Assembly: GCA_029747015.1 (NCBI GenBank)
Contig: JAKOGI010000329.1
Span: forward strand, 93,501 to 157,500
Reading direction: 5' to 3'
DNA: 64,000 nt
Source of the DNA: Carnegiea gigantea
Lineage: Eukaryota; Streptophyta; Magnoliopsida; Caryophyllales; Cactaceae
Below, in pieces: positions 46,563-59,765 of this stretch. The first letter of the stretch is position 1; each line of letters opens with the position of its first letter. Under the pieces are notes generated by a model. It had not been told where the DNA came from, made no database searches, and saw only the letters and a program-made list of their open reading frames with translations. Made by a program: the position numbers and the translations under genes.

Positions 46563-47940
46563 ATTTTCCTATAAGTAGGCGAGATTTGAAATTTAATATG
46601 GGAAATAGTTTTAGTTATGCTTGTATTAGACATCCGACATTGAAAGGGGCTGCCGTACGTGAGATAACGACACCTCTAGGTAGCACAAACCCATTATCAC
46701 CCTTCGGGAGATTAGATGGCTACTCAGTGAATCCGCTAGATTCAACTGAGCATGCATTTGATCCATCCACTCGTGACACACTTTTCGATCCACATGACTT
46801 AGGAAGCAACCAAAACGTCCCAATCTTGCCATGCACCCCATGGATGATGTACGGAGCATTTGGATAATGAGAAGACTATTGCAAACCTAACCTAAAACCA
46901 TTGTAACCTAGAAACTTGGTTTACGATTAGAACTCATGTGCATACACGGATGTGTTGTTATATGACTTAAGTGTTTAGTCCTAAGGTTTATGCATTGATG
47001 CTTTAGGTCTTAGGAGAGCCCAGGTTAGGAGATGATGAACTTAGTGGCCAGGGTCTAGGGTTATAGACCGAGCCGACTTTAAGGCCAATTGAGCCCTATG
47101 GGACTCTTGAACTCGAACCCGACTTGGTTCAAACCTTAGTCCAGGGAGTAAAAGTCATGAAAGGGGACCAAGTTATAAGTATGACTAGGTATCCCAAAAA
47201 AAAAAAAAAAGAAAAGGAAAGAAAAGAGAGAGTCTGCATCCTGGCAAGAGTATAGAATTGCCGTCGGTCTACAACTAGGAAGGGAATAAGAGTCAGTGGT
47301 CAGCTGGTTTTTGGCAGTTAGATTACATCATGATAGATTTGGACTTGGAATTAAAAAAGAAAAAGAGTCAGCATAGATGCTAGCTGGTACCTTTTAGATA
47401 GGTTTAGCCTAGTCTGTGTCAGTTTGAGTCAACATATGGTCTGCATACATGGCTCTCGGTCTTAGAATTTCATAGTGCATAAGTCAGTGTATTTCGTTTC
47501 CTCATTTCATAGGAAACGTATTTACATAGGCCAATCCTGAGCACTCTCCCTTAATTATCTAGATAGAGAGGCCTAAGAAGGTATATGAGCGAAGCCTAAC
47601 AACCAGGAGACTTTTATCTAAGGAACAATTGGCAGAAGCTTCCTCGGCTAGGTCAGAGTCAAGATCAAAGTCAAGAGGGAATCACACACCTACTCTAATG
47701 GCGGTGAACAACGAGCTTACCCAACTCATGAAGGTAATTGAGAAAATAAAAGCTAAGATGGAAGAGAGTGACAGAAATTAGAGTCACTAGTGGTTGCTGT
47801 TTAGATCCTTAACAAGGAGACCCGAATAGAGAACAATGCTCCTTCACCCCAAAAGGGAGAACCAGAGGATGGAAAGGGAAAAGAACCGAAGAAGAAAACT
47901 CCCTAAGTTGTTCCCCGCGTAGATCGCATAGAGTAATAGT
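46563..47940 (+). other. Leader region of the Tat-like element
   Basis: A plus frame up to 46867 (RDLKFNMGNSFSYAC...PCTPWMMYGAFG) has protein-like composition but no recognised domain; it might be a remnant of a pre-gag frame. An A-rich run lies at 47194-47220. Near 47610-47790 a charged, coiled-coil-like stretch (MAVNNELTQLMKVIEKIKAK) leads into gag. Confidence 0.4.
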
Positions 47941-47950
47941 TAAGGAATCT

Positions 47951-48850
47951 TTGATGTTTAATAACTATTTTAATGATTATAAGAGATTCACTTTAATCCC
48001 AAAAGGGAAGTTGCCGCCAAAATTCAACATGCTTGATATCAAGTTTCATGGGACTAAAAATCCACACCACCACGTAAGGAATTTCATTAGCGCTATGACT
48101 CTAAAGGGAATAGACAAGGACGTCTTTCACTTAATATTCTCTTGGACTTTCAACAAGGAAGTTATGAGGTGGTATAACACTATTAACCCACGAAAGGTCA
48201 AAAATTGGGATGATCTGTGCAAGGAATTCCTGAAGCAATATTCTCATAACACTGATCTCCCAATCACACGCAGGGATCTAGGGTGACTTAAGCAAGAAGA
48301 GAACGAAGGGTTTACTAACTACTTGGCTAGATGAGGGTAGAGGTTGCCCACATGGTAGGTTGATCCTTTGAGATAGATCAAGTAAGGTTGTTCATCAGAA
48401 GCCTTCAACCCTCATACTGTCAACACCTATGGTTCACGTCGTTTGAGAATTTTATAGCATTAAGAAATGTCGACATGCTCGTAGAGGAAGAACTGTCCAA
48501 GGAGGTATGGGCTACGATTGGAAATAAATAGAGAAATAATCATCAAAACAGGGATAAAAAGGCTAGTAGCCCCAAGGAGGTGCACGCGGTGAACCGTATT
48601 ACTGAGTATACCCCTATGGGGACTACCTACACCCAAGCTCTAGAACAGCTACTGGCTAAAGGGAAGATTAATCTTCCTGAAATTAAGCCAGAGACTGAGC
48701 CCTTCAGGTAGTCCAAATACTTTGATCTGAGCAAGCACTACAAATACCATCAGTCACGAGGGCATGATACTCAAGATTGTTGGACTTTTAAAAATAGGTT
48801 GGAGAAGATTTTTAAACTTGGACAACTTTCGTTGCCTAAAGTAACTTAAA
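47951..48850 (+). pseudogene. Tat-like gag
   Basis: PPKFNMLDIKFHGTKNPHHH, NFISAMTLKGIDKDVFHLIF, EVMRWYNTINPRKVKNWDDL and CKEFLKQYSHNTD form the retrotransposon gag domain; a stop lies at 48284. Further on, KYHQSRGHDTQDCWTFKNRL matches the C-terminal His/Cys element of this lineage. Confidence 0.75.
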
Positions 48851-49419
48851 AGCCTAACAATGACAGGAATAAAATTAGGAATCATGAAAATTTTCACTGT
48901 TGAGGACCAAGAGAAAGAATGGACCTGTCCATGTTCATAGAAGACATTATTAGCCCCAAACCAAGGGTAAACACGCTCGCACCATACATGGAAGTCATTG
49001 GCCTTTGTAAAAGTTATGAAGACGATGTCTATAACCTACTTGCTAAAGCAAGCGATGATGAATTTTGGGGGGAGGATGAAGAAGAGGACTTCTAGAGAGA
49101 GGAGGACTAGATGATAGTCCAGTACCTTATAAGGTCTAGGAGACACCAGGCTAAGTAGGTCCTACAGCAGGCCCCGAGAAAGAGAAAACAACATTACCCT
49201 AAGAAGAGGATCTAGTCATGAAGCAGCTAAAGAAACTTAAAGTAGATATAAGTATATGACAGCTTATAGTGCCCTCTTAGAAGTATAGATATCTCCTAAT
49301 AAAGGTGCTGAATAAAATTGAGGTATCTTTTGAAGCTACCCCAGAGGAGATGATAATCTCAATTACGACTGGCAAAGGAACTATAAGGGTAGTGAAGATC
49401 CCCTGTCAGGAGATGCGGT

Positions 49420-49810
49420 GCACAACAGCGCCCTCTACCTCAGCATAACATGCCTTCATAAGCATGGGCATGTACCTCTAGCCTTGGTTGACAATGGCTC
49501 AGCAGTAAATGTCTGTCTTTGGAGGACGACCAAAAGGTTAGGGGTTACGGAAGAATAGCTCTCGACACCATCCACTTACCTAAGGGCATACGACAATTCA
49601 AAAAGGTTGCTGCTATGTAATATTCATCTTCCCATTAATGTGGGCCCTATTGAGAGGAGTATAGAGTTTCAAGTCCTCGATATACCGACTACCTTCAACC
49701 TATCTTTGGGAAGGCCATAGCTTCACGACCATTAGATAGTTCCTTCTACTTTAAATCAGAAAGTGAAGATGTTAATAAAAAGTGAAGTAGTGATTGTTGA
49801 AGGTGACAAC
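49420..49810 (+). pseudogene. Tat-like aspartic protease
   Basis: HKHGHVPLALVDNGSAVNVC holds the D-N-G active site usual for Tat elements (LVDNGSA). It goes on to YDNSKRLLCNIHLPINVGPI and FQVLDIPTTFNLSLGRP. Stops at 49557 and 49720. Confidence 0.7.
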
Positions 49811-50169
49811 CTATGTGCTACAATCACAAGTAAAGGGTGATCGCGATGACAAAGATCTCTACAATTTTGAAACAGTGCCAACATTGGAAAAGGAGAAAGC
49901 TCCTTTTAACTTTGATCTTTACTCTAATATGAATGTTAATGCCATCCTAAGGAAGTTGGGTGCTTTCTAGGAATGGCTATAGGACAGAGAGCACAGGGTG
50001 GACCACATTTCCCTTGACACAAAGGAAAGACTATAAGTTCAGATTAGGATACCACCTAACTACCAAAGAGATAGTCAAAACTAGGAAGGAAGCACAGGCT
50101 TAAAAAATTGATGCAGAGAGGGGGTACCCAAAGAACTACATTGTTAGGCCTATCCTCTCACTCTCAATA

Positions 50170-51700
50170 GACACTTCATGCATGAAGAAGATAGGTTCCC
50201 CTTCTATAACTTTCTTGAACCTTGCTATACAAATGAAAAGGGACTCTTAGTACCAGGGTTAGAAATATTTAATGACTGCCACCTGCTAGAAGAAGAAGTA
50301 TTTATTGCTCTAAAAAAAGAACAGTCCATAAAAGACTGGGTAGATCTAGCTGAAAGTAACATCTTTGGGATTCTGTTCTGTCAAGGCTACAGGAAGAAAG
50401 AAGATCTCGCTATTGTTCGCTCTCTCGTCATGTCTAACAACGAATTCGGTCCTGCTAACTTTATCGCCAAGCTAAGGGCTACAAGCAATTAATTTGGATA
50501 ATCGAAGAGGAAGGAAAAGTGTTTACTGTAGCTATAGGAGGTAGTTTAGCGGAGTCTAAGATAGGGTCTAAGAGTGAGTCTTTAGCTTCTGTGCCATTAA
50601 GTACTACATCAGATGTATCTGTCTCTAATTCCAACAAATAAACTTTTCTACTTATAATTCATCCCATTCCTTTCCTTCTGAATGATTTGCGCCTTTTATA
50701 ATGAAAATGAAGAAGAAACTCCAAAAGAATTAATTAAAGCAATGGAAGACCATGAAAATCAACCTCCCATATTTGGGGATACCCTATGAACCCTAAGAAC
50801 TCAAAATAGGAAAACCATTAACCCCCAAGGAGCAAGAAAATTTTATTGCACTCCTAAAAGAATTCATAATGTCTTTGCAGGGTCCTATAAAGACATGCCA
50901 AGCATTGATCGGGACATTGCAGAGCACAAAATTCTCTCTATCTAGATGCAAGACAGACAAAATAGAAACTCTAAAGGATGAAGCTGTAATGGGCCTTGAA
51001 AATAAAGGAAGAGATGTAAAAGCAATTGGATGCATGATTCATTAAGATTCCGCACTACCCATAGTGGTAGTAAATGTTATACCAAACCCAAAGAAGGACA
51101 GGAGAGCAAGAATGTATGTATATTTCAGGAAGCTTAACAAGGCAAGCCCAAAACGTGATCTCCCACTATCATACATAGATGTTTTGGTCGATAACACGGC
51201 CGGTCATGCTCTCCTTTCTTTTATGGATGGATACACGGGTAACAACTAGGTTAAGATGGCAGTAGAGCACACAGAAAAAACTACTTTTATCACCCCATGG
51301 GGAACCTATTATTACATTACAGTGCTGTTTGGATTAAAAAAGCATCGGGACAACCTATCAGAGGACAACTACTACCTTGCTATAGGACCTAATGCACAAG
51401 GAGGCTGAATTATATGTGAACAACATGATCATAAAATCCAAGTAGAGGGAAGGTCATGTTCAAGCTCTTCAAAAGCTGTTCATTAGACTTAGGAAACACA
51501 ACATGCACTTAAATCCACAAAAATCTGCATTTGGAGTCACCTTGGGCACGTCATCAATCTTTAAGGAATTGAGGTTGTTCATTCGAAAATTAAGACAGCA
51601 TAGGAAATACAGCCACTCAAGATATAAAAGGAGATATAAGGATTTTCGAGATGTCTGTAATATATTAGTCGCTTCATATCAAAAGTGACAATGGTATGTG
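50170..51700 (+). pseudogene. Tat-like reverse transcriptase with its N-terminal linker
   Basis: The linker carries open frame 50178-50492. RT motifs: VNVIPNPKKDRRARMYVYFR, KLNKASPKRDLPLSYIDVLV, DNTAGHALLSFMDGYTG, TTFITPWGTYYYI, then scrambled frames with stops at 51247, 51405, 51444 and others. The catalytic D-D loop region is degraded: near 51415 it reads NNMIIKS instead of a DD pair. Confidence 0.7.
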
Positions 51701-51739
51701 AACCTATCTTCAAGAAATTGAAGAAAGGAACAAAGATTT

Positions 51740-52140
51740 AATGGGACTACGAGTGTTAGGGGGCATTCGATAAAATCAAAGAGTACCTATCTAATGCACT
51801 AGTTCTAATGCCCTTGTAACCAGGCATTCCATTAGTCTTATACCTCACAATGACGAACACTACCATGGGGGACATTCTAGCCTCGAAAATGGAGGGAGAA
51901 GAAAGGGTCATTTGCTACATAAGTAAAAAGTTCCTTGAATATGATATCCGCTATATGGCCCAGGAAAAACGGCCTTGGCATTAGTATGGGCAGCCAAGAA
52001 GATTAGACACTACGTGCTGACCCATGCGGTACATGTGGTAGCTCTAATGGATCCCATAAGATATTTGCTCCAACAACCCATAATGAGTAGCAAGGTGGAC
52101 AGCAATGTTGTCAGAGTTTGACCTACATTAGATGTCGTAA
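51740..52140 (+). pseudogene. Tat-like first RNase H
   Basis: YECXGAFDKIKEYLSNALVL (X marks a stop), LYLTMTNTTMGDILAS, ERVICYISKKFLEYD, ALVWAAKKIRHYVLTH. The first Asp of the usual YLA/YLSVS-type start is not seen, and one base is missing near 51968. Confidence 0.65.
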
Positions 52141-52257
52141 AAGTCCATTAAGGGGGGTTGTTTCTGACTTTTTGGCAGATTTACCGACAGAAGACCAACG
52201 GGAAGAACATTTTAACTTGCCAGATGAAGAAATCCTCCAGTTGGAAGAAGATGTATA

Positions 52258-52625
52258 GATGATGTACTTTGACGGGGCTTCTAATCAAAAAGGATTTGGG
52301 GTAGGCAATCTTTTGGTATCAACAGAAGGAGCACATATTCCTATTTCAGTTAAACCAAACTTTGAGATTACTAACAACATAATGGAATATGAAGCCTACA
52401 TCATTGAGTTATAGGCTTCCCTAGAGATAAGGGCCAAGAAATTACGGGTATAGGGTGACTCCAATTTAATAATTAATCAAATATCCCATAAAAAATGGAA
52501 GGCAAGAAGTGAAGTCATAGGGCCACACCAAGCTTACTTTATAGATCTCACCAAACATTTCACCCATATTACATACACTTATCTCCCACGAGAAGACAAC
52601 TAGCTTGTAGATGGCTTGATAAAAT
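52258..52625 (+). pseudogene. Tat-like second, plant/archaeal-type RNase H
   Basis: MYFDGASNQKGFGVG supplies the first Asp, NNIMEYEAYI the Glu, then DSNLIINQI the second Asp, and TYTYLPREDN the last motif. Stops at 52411, 52452 and 52601. This extra domain is diagnostic of the Tat lineage. Confidence 0.75.
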
Positions 52626-52821
52626 TAGCCTCAACGATTAACATCCCTAGGGGTGACCATTCAATGCCGATAATAGTGGAAATGAAGAGCAAATTGGCGC
52701 ACTGCTACACCATCGAAGTGTACAATGTCAACCTCACTATCTCATACTATGACATTTACCAATACCTAACCAAGACGGAATATCCACGGGATCTTCGCTA
52801 AAAGCTAAGTGAGCATTAAGG

Positions 52822-53975
52822 TTGTTGGCCTCACAATACTTCGAGGATAAAGGAAGGCTATACAAGAAAACAAACATAGGCATAAACTTACTCTATGTAA
52901 CCCAGGATGAGGCTTATGAGATCATGAAGGAAGTTCATCTTGAGGAATGCGGGTGCCACATGAATGGGAGAACGCTAGCCAAAAAGGTTCAAAGGCTGGG
53001 GTATTACTGGTCCATAATGGAGAGGGATTGTTATACATATGTAAAAAGGTGTCATAAGTGCCAGATGTATGCTAACTTACAACATCAACCTCCTTCCTTC
53101 CTGTTGACATTACCACTCCATGGCCTTTCTCAGTTTAGGGCATCGATATAATCAGAAAAATTAGCCTAAAAGGGACCGAGGGCATGAATATGTGCTTGTA
53201 GCAATTGATTACTTCATAAAATGGGTAGAGACGACCTCTTATATGAATATTACATCCAAGCATGTGGCAAAGTTCCTCCTCAACAACATCGTTTACAGGG
53301 ATGGTGTTCCGTTTGAATTAAAAAGTGATCAAGAGGGCTACTTCTAAAAGAAAATTGTAACTCTACTTGAAAAATATACAATTCAGAATCATAAGTCGTC
53401 ACCACACCGCCCTCAAGCAAATGCAGCAGTCAAAGCTGCCAGAAAAAACACCCAGAGGATAATTAAAAAAATGGTCGAGAACTATAAAGATTACTCTAAT
53501 AAACTCCCACTTATCCTTTTGGGGTATAGGATTTTAATCCAGACCTCCACAGGAGTAACATTGTACTCCCTTATGTATGGAATGGAAGCAGTATTGCTAA
53601 TAGAAATAGCCATACCCTTACTTAGGATGATCGCTGAAAGCCAAATTCTAGAGTCAGAATGGATGAAAGCCTGGTATGAAGAATTGGTAATAATAGATGA
53701 GAGCAGGTTAAGAGCATTACATAGCATCTAGATCTATCAAGCTAGAATCTCAAGTGCTTTCAATGGGAAAGTCAAACCAAGAGATTTATAGGAGGGCATT
53801 GAAGGAAATAAGGGCACCAATATAGGACCCAAGGGGAAAATTTAGGTCCAATTAGTTAAGACCATACATCATAAAGACCATACTACTAGGAGAGCTGGGA
53901 AACTTCTAGATATGAATGGAGAGGAATATACTCAATATACTAAATCTGATCAGTTAAAGAAGTATTATGCCTGAA
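52822..53975 (+). pseudogene. Tat-like integrase
   Basis: Zinc finger: HLEECGCHMNGRTLAKKVQR then CYTYVKRCHKCQMY. Core: EYVLVAIDYFIKWVETT, YRDGVPFELKSDQ, HRPQANAAVKAARKNTQRII. C-terminal part: LPLILLGYRILIQTSTGVT and MYGMEAVLLIEIAIP. Stops at 53149, 53346 and 53729 and others. The frame reaches DQLKKYYA and ends near 53972, the usual end of pol in this lineage. Confidence 0.75.
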
Positions 53976-56045
53976 AGCCCATAGCAGACTGTTAGCTGAA
54001 TTCATAACAATTTCACAAGGCCCATCTAAGGCCTGTAAAGGAAAAAAAAAGGTGTAATGAACTACGAAGACTTGATTCTGATTTTGAATGCATACAAAGC
54101 CTTAACTTGCACAGCCTAACCAAATCAAAAAAATTATTTGGACACAGAAAAGTGTGTCCAGGTAGAGGAGGTATGTAGTAAGGGATTTTATGGTAATTAG
54201 AGGAAAAGTTAACACTTTTATTACCTTCTAAAATTCTGACAGCATATAACTCGAAATAAAAAGTTCTAATAGCATTCTACTATAGAAAAGCACTAAACTT
54301 TATTAGCAAAACATATAAGAGACAAAGCTTGTAACTCCTAATCCTTCTTTAACTTCTTCACAACCAGGGGGGATGTCTTCTGAGGGGTTCTTTGCTCTTT
54401 TCTTTTCATTTTGAGACAAGTAATCTTTTTTCTTGCTCTTGATAGAGATTAAGTTAGTACAAATTGCCTTCCTCACCTCAGCATCATGTTCGGTCATCCC
54501 CTCCAGATACTACTCAAAGACATGTAGAAAGTGTAGGATAGATGGCGGAACAACAATGGCAAGGATAAGCCAATATTTCCTTTAGGACTTAATGCAAGAA
54601 TATTCATACTTGTAAACTTTAGGAACATGACATTCCATTACAAGGATACACTGTCTCTGATCATATTGCCTCAAAAGTCGAGTCGGAAAGCAATAGGTTC
54701 ACTCGAACAAGCCAAGAAGCCGAACGTAGTCAAATGTCTTCCCTTCAGAGATAAAGTGCCATATGTGCCACCAATGAACCACCCAACGGAAGGGAGGATC
54801 TTTCTCCAAGAAGCTTATCCAATTAGCCTTAGATTGATCCTTATATAGCCTCCTTCTTTAGCACAATTGAGAAGCATGATACATATCCACATTCCGAAGG
54901 ATCTCTATCAACCTCAGATGATCCAGCAGCCAGATCTACACACCAACAAAAAAAATCTATAGGGTCTAAATATCGCCCAGTATCACACAAAAAAAAGGGA
55001 GAGAGACTCAAAAACTAGTCGATTTCTATGCCATAGAGGCTACCTGCAAAAGCAATGGGTTGACTGAGAAAAATTGATTTGGATGATGATGGAGTCGGTC
55101 CAGACATGTGATAGTCACAACAACAATGAGGGCATAAAAGTCTGGTCATAATGCATCTCCTCAACCATAGTTAGTAAAGCTACAGGACCTTTATTCAAAG
55201 TACCAACTACGAGCAAGAAAGCACTAAGAAGACATACGATGATAGCCTCACGCCTGAAAGCATTATTGATAGCTCGACCATTCTTCTATAGATAAGAAAT
55301 TAGGGTAACAAAGTCTACTTCATCCATGAGCAATATGGTGATTACACTCTCATCATCTAAACCCAGGGAACGATGGTAGAGAACAGAAAGGTTACTAGAG
55401 ATGGTCAGTAAGGCAGGAGGACAATAAAGAAGAAAGCCAAGGATATCACTAAATTCCTCACTAATGGGCAAAGTTCACGATTTCCACAGTAGAAGACATG
55501 GAATTCGGAATCTCAGATGGTGGCAACAGCTCCAAGGTCCTAGGAAATTTTAACTTGATGCAAGCTAAGAAGACTGCCTAGATGGGAGCTCTTAAGGTCA
55601 TATTTGCCTACAGAATTAAGTGAGAGGAGCAAGAATTCAACTCCGTCATGGTAACTACTTTTTTAGAAAACCTTACTTTGAGTTGATGAAAAATTAGAGC
55701 ATAGGGGGTTTTAATTTATACCAACAACAGCATTAGCTAATTCCAAATAGGCCTTATTATCGACCGACTTGTCGACTACGCTAGGGGACACCGAATTCAA
55801 TCTAACCTCGAACAAGTTAAGAAAATTTGGCAATGCGGCCACCTAATAAATGGTACTAATCGACACCCTAGGCTATTATAGGGATATTGTCGTTTCCTAT
55901 TTATTTTTTCATTTAGTCCAGGCTTAGCTAGTAAATTTCGGCTGGTTGTAAAATGATTATTATTCAATGACATCTTAGATGATTACTTAGGACCATAATG
56001 CCCTCTAATTACTTATTGTGTCATTTCTTTTTGAGTATTTTTATT
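53976..56045. other. 3' untranslated region of the Tat-like element, first part
   Basis: No recognised gene. Antisense open frames at 54303-54497 (Lys/Glu-rich) and 55286-55471 are protein-like but unassigned. Confidence 0.4.
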
Positions 56046-56046
56046 T

Positions 56047-56072
56047 TTGGGGGGAGTGGGGGCTAATGTGTA
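56047..56072 (+). other. Polypurine-tract-like sequence
   Basis: TTGGGGGGAGTGGGGGC is followed by TAATGTG. It looks like a genuine PPT next to a TG LTR start, yet the detectable LTR homology begins only at about 59766, 3.7 kb further on. Confidence 0.6.
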
Positions 56073-56137
56073 CTAGAGTCAATATGAACATGCATAAAAT
56101 TTTCTTGCATTAGCATTGCATGAAAAGTGAAATAAAA

Positions 56138-58518
56138 TTACAAGTCATTGTCAAAAGTATCATACATAGACCTAACAAACTTCCTCGACTGATTATCTAG
56201 GAACCCATTGCTAGTTCCGCCAAAGAGATAGTCAGTATAGTTTGAAGCATATCCAAAATTAAGCAAAGCACGACTAGTGCCGACATTAGTACAAGGGTTG
56301 CCCCCAGGTAGAATCACCATATAAAATGCGAGGCATATAATGTTCCCCTAGTGAAGTAGACAAGGATAAGTATCTATAGGATTGTAAATCTAAAGTGGCT
56401 CCACCAGCAAATGTGACTTTGGACGAGGGCTCTCGCCTCGTGCATAGGAGGACTCAGAAACATCTTGAGCCTTAGTAGAAGAACAACTTCTAGATTGAGA
56501 AGCATAGGACCCTCGTGGTCAAACATATTCCTTATGACCCTGCGGTGTAGATGAGGAAGAATGGATGAAGAAGAATTAACCAAGGAAGATGAAATATAAA
56601 TTTTGTTTGAGGAGAAAATCTCACCTCATCAGCCTGTGGATGGTGACAGGAAGAAAAGTTCACAAACACCCTAAGCAAGGAATGAAAGTGGCATACTATC
56701 AACCCTAATTACTGGCGATTATACTAAACAGATAAGGAAGAGTTAGAATGGTCGCCAACCAACTTATAAATAAGGTAAGCAACATACTTACCCTAGTAAA
56801 GGTAGGAGGAAATGAGAGTTATAGGCATTTTGATCTAGGGAGTAATGGAACCTCTACATAAGTATCCTCTCCCCCTTCTCTAGAGTCCTCGATGTTTAGG
56901 CCCGTGATAGGAGCTTCAGTAGCTGTTACCTATAAATTAGGATTTCAGATGTCAACAATAAGATGAATGCACAAGCATAAAGTACACATACCAAGTGGGT
57001 CATGAGGTGTCCGATATAAGCCCTATAGTTACCTTCATGGTCTACATAGTCAATGAAGTGAATGCCATCCTCATCTCTGCCATGTCTTCGAGGGAAAGTG
57101 CCCTCATATAAAACATAGACTGAGGAGGGTCCTAAGGAAAGATCTGGGGGCATTGACTAACAAATCAGGGGCTAACTCGCTCACCTAAATACTAGATAGA
57201 GCTAAAAGATCCAATAAGGATACGATGGCTATAAAGCTGAGCAGCTTTAATTTCAGGAGGAAGAACACGGTTCCTCCATTGGTGAAAGTCGGCCTACAAA
57301 AAGAGGAAATTTAGTAAAAGAAAAACTCCTTTGCTAAATGATTTTATAAAATAAAAAGGACTTTACTGTTCCTAGAGAATTAATGGCTGCACAAAAATGC
57401 TAAATCTCCCGACTTGAACTCCTTCCTGATTTGGTTTTCCTCAGTCTGTGAAACCATGGCCAAAAAATTTGCAGGTGCTCGAGATCCTGATGAAATAGTT
57501 GCAAAATACTTGTAAAACCATAGATGCCCAAAACAGTGGAAGTTAGATATCACCAATAAAGAAAAAAAAGAAGGAAGAGGAACTCTACCTTAATAACTGT
57601 CTATATACCCCCAGGAGGTATATTTGTACATTGCTCCCCATAAGTGCGCTCAACCTTATGGACTCCTTAATGCATTTTGCGAATTAAGGTGGAATTTATG
57701 GGAACTCCCTAGCTCAAATACCTTAACATGTCTAAGTCAACTGAGTTGACTGAGTAGTGGAGGTGGCAGTAGTTGCCAAGGTTGGCAAAGATAGTCGTGC
57801 CGAGAAGGAAACTGAGAATTAACTAGGATTATTGATCCGGGGAGTGTTAGGCCCATCGCTACTCATCATTCATTAAATTCTCCAGGATACTATAGGAGAA
57901 GTGATCTTTGGGAGGAGTAGATCCCGTGATTAGCCTAAAGAGATAAAGGCATTGATCACAATGAACATGAGATCCTACTGATATACTAACGGCTCTCCTA
58001 TGAAACCAAGACCCATTAGCTCAGTAAAATCAAATGGAGTGATAGTTATCTCACTAAAAGGGAGGTGAAACGTGTTAGTGGTGTCCCAAAATCACTCAAC
58101 CAACCTATGACTAATGAAGTTATCAGTTAAGTCCAACACCCCACGTAATACAGAGTAAAAGGTGCCAAATCTCGTATTTTCTATAACAGCTTGAATTTGA
58201 GCCCTTCGTGCATCGAGTTCAAGCATGCACTTTTTAAGGGCACTAGCACCCCTAATTCTACAATCCTACAAAAGACAGAAGAGAACATATTTTAGGTCCA
58301 TGTCAGATGGAAATTAAACGTAAGTAGCAAGAAAACAAGCGGTGAGAAGAATAAACTCTTATTACATTTGTGGCTGCATACCCAGATGCATGGCATCCAG
58401 CGTATCGTAAAAGCTCATGCCCATCATAGATATCAACATGCCTACATTCTGTTTCGATGAATGAATCTTGAGGAAGCCTTACTTTCCTACGAGGAAGATG
58501 AGCACTTCTTACGCTCAT
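56138..58518 (-). pseudogene. Antisense plant-mobile-domain (PMD) gene inside the Tat-like element
   Basis: Start at 58518 (MSVRSAHLPRRKVRLPQDSF); exon 1 ends near 58366 at ACAAAT|GTAATA; exon 2 opens near 58269 after TTTTGTAG with DCRIRGASALKKCMLELDAR. It continues RFGTFYSVLRGVLDL, a stop, then FWDTTNTFHLPFSEITITPF, DFTELMGLGFIGEPL: the conserved start of the PMD (PF10536, aminotransferase-like). Later blocks: 57153-56992 (MPPDLSLGPSSVYVLYEGTF, DYVDHEGNYRAYIGHLMTHL) with a good donor GTATGTG, and 56320-56138. Stops occur, so it is decayed. PMD proteins in plants act in silencing or genome stability (MAIL/MAIN family), and the domain is often carried by retrotransposons and MULEs. Confidence 0.65.
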
Positions 58519-59089
58519 GATTTTCTTTCAAAACATAACTAAGAAAGGAATGAGAGAGTAGAAGCTAAGACTACACACTTGAGAGCAAGAGAAAGGATGG
58601 TGTGAATTATGCAAAGGAGAGGGGGCTATTTATAGAAAAAGAAGGCAAACCAAGGGAGGTTCATACCGACCGGGTTTTACCTAGAGTTACCTTACCGAAC
58701 AACAAGCATCCAAGGGACTAAAAAGCAAGGGAAAGTAAGCAAAGAAAAAAAAACAAGGGCCATGTCTAGGGAACCGCTCAACATCTCTATCAAGGGGAAC
58801 AATACAAAGCTCAAAGCATCCCAGGAGCTAGAAGCAAAGAACCAATACCAATTATACTAGGGGCTGGCTGGTACCTATTATCATGAATGTCAACTTTGGA
58901 CAAGAATCTCATAAAGAAAAGAACAAAAGACATGGCCTAGAAAGCCGGCCAATTCCCTAAAGAGGGAGATACACATACAAAGAATAGTCAAAAAAGCAAA
59001 GAAACCAAAAAAAAAAAAAAAAAAGGAAGTGATGGCCAAGTATGGGTGCTAGTCGATTCCCTATGCAAATTAGGGCCATACCATGCGTC

Positions 59090-59500
59090 AAAATAAGTGG
59101 GAATCAGATCATCAAGGTTAAGAATTATCAATACATAACTTGCACAATGATAAAAGAATTATCAATGTGTAAATCAGACGATAATCGACAGATTTTAAAG
59201 GATTATCAGCATGTAAATCGTATAATGATCAAAGAATTATCAATGCACAAATCTGATGATGATTGAAGGATTTTGAAGGATTATTAGTATGTAAATCGCA
59301 CGATGATCAAAAAATTATCAATGTGTAAATCAGACGATAGCCGAAGAATTATCAGTACATAAATCACACGATGATAAGAGGATTATCAGTTTGTAAATTG
59401 GATGATAATCGACGGACTTTAAAGGATTATTAGCATGTAAACCAGATGATGATTGAAGGATTATGACTACGTAAATCAGATGATGATTCGAAGATTGTTG
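59090..59500. repeat. 34-bp tandem repeat block (with 44-bp variants) before the 3' LTR region
   Basis: Units of the form GATGATCAAAGAATTATC then AATGTGTAAATCAGAC recur about 10 times; some units have an extra TTTTAAAGGA insertion of about 10 bp. Such arrays are known from the 3' UTR of Tat elements. Confidence 0.85.
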
Positions 59501-59765
59501 ATGGGACAATAGATCGCTATACCAATAGTAAAAGTCCCCTACTCCGGCCACACGGGGGAAGAATCAATCAGTCTCGGTAGACTAGTAGCAAACGTCGGCT
59601 AATTCAATGAAGGGATAAAGTTATTTACTTCAAAATGAAAGCAAGTAAGGCGTCGAACCTTCAAATCCAACAGCGATCAATGTTCAGACACTTCAACAAG
59701 GATGGATAGGTGCCAAGACTTCAAGACGTCCAAGTCAAGGTGAAATTTTCAATACTTACTTTGAG

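Noticed and set aside
46505..46867. Frame spanning the end of the 5' LTR and the primer site as a gene
   Set aside because: It crosses the LTR end and PBS, so the N-terminal part cannot be a genuine protein start; only its distal part might be a leader relict.
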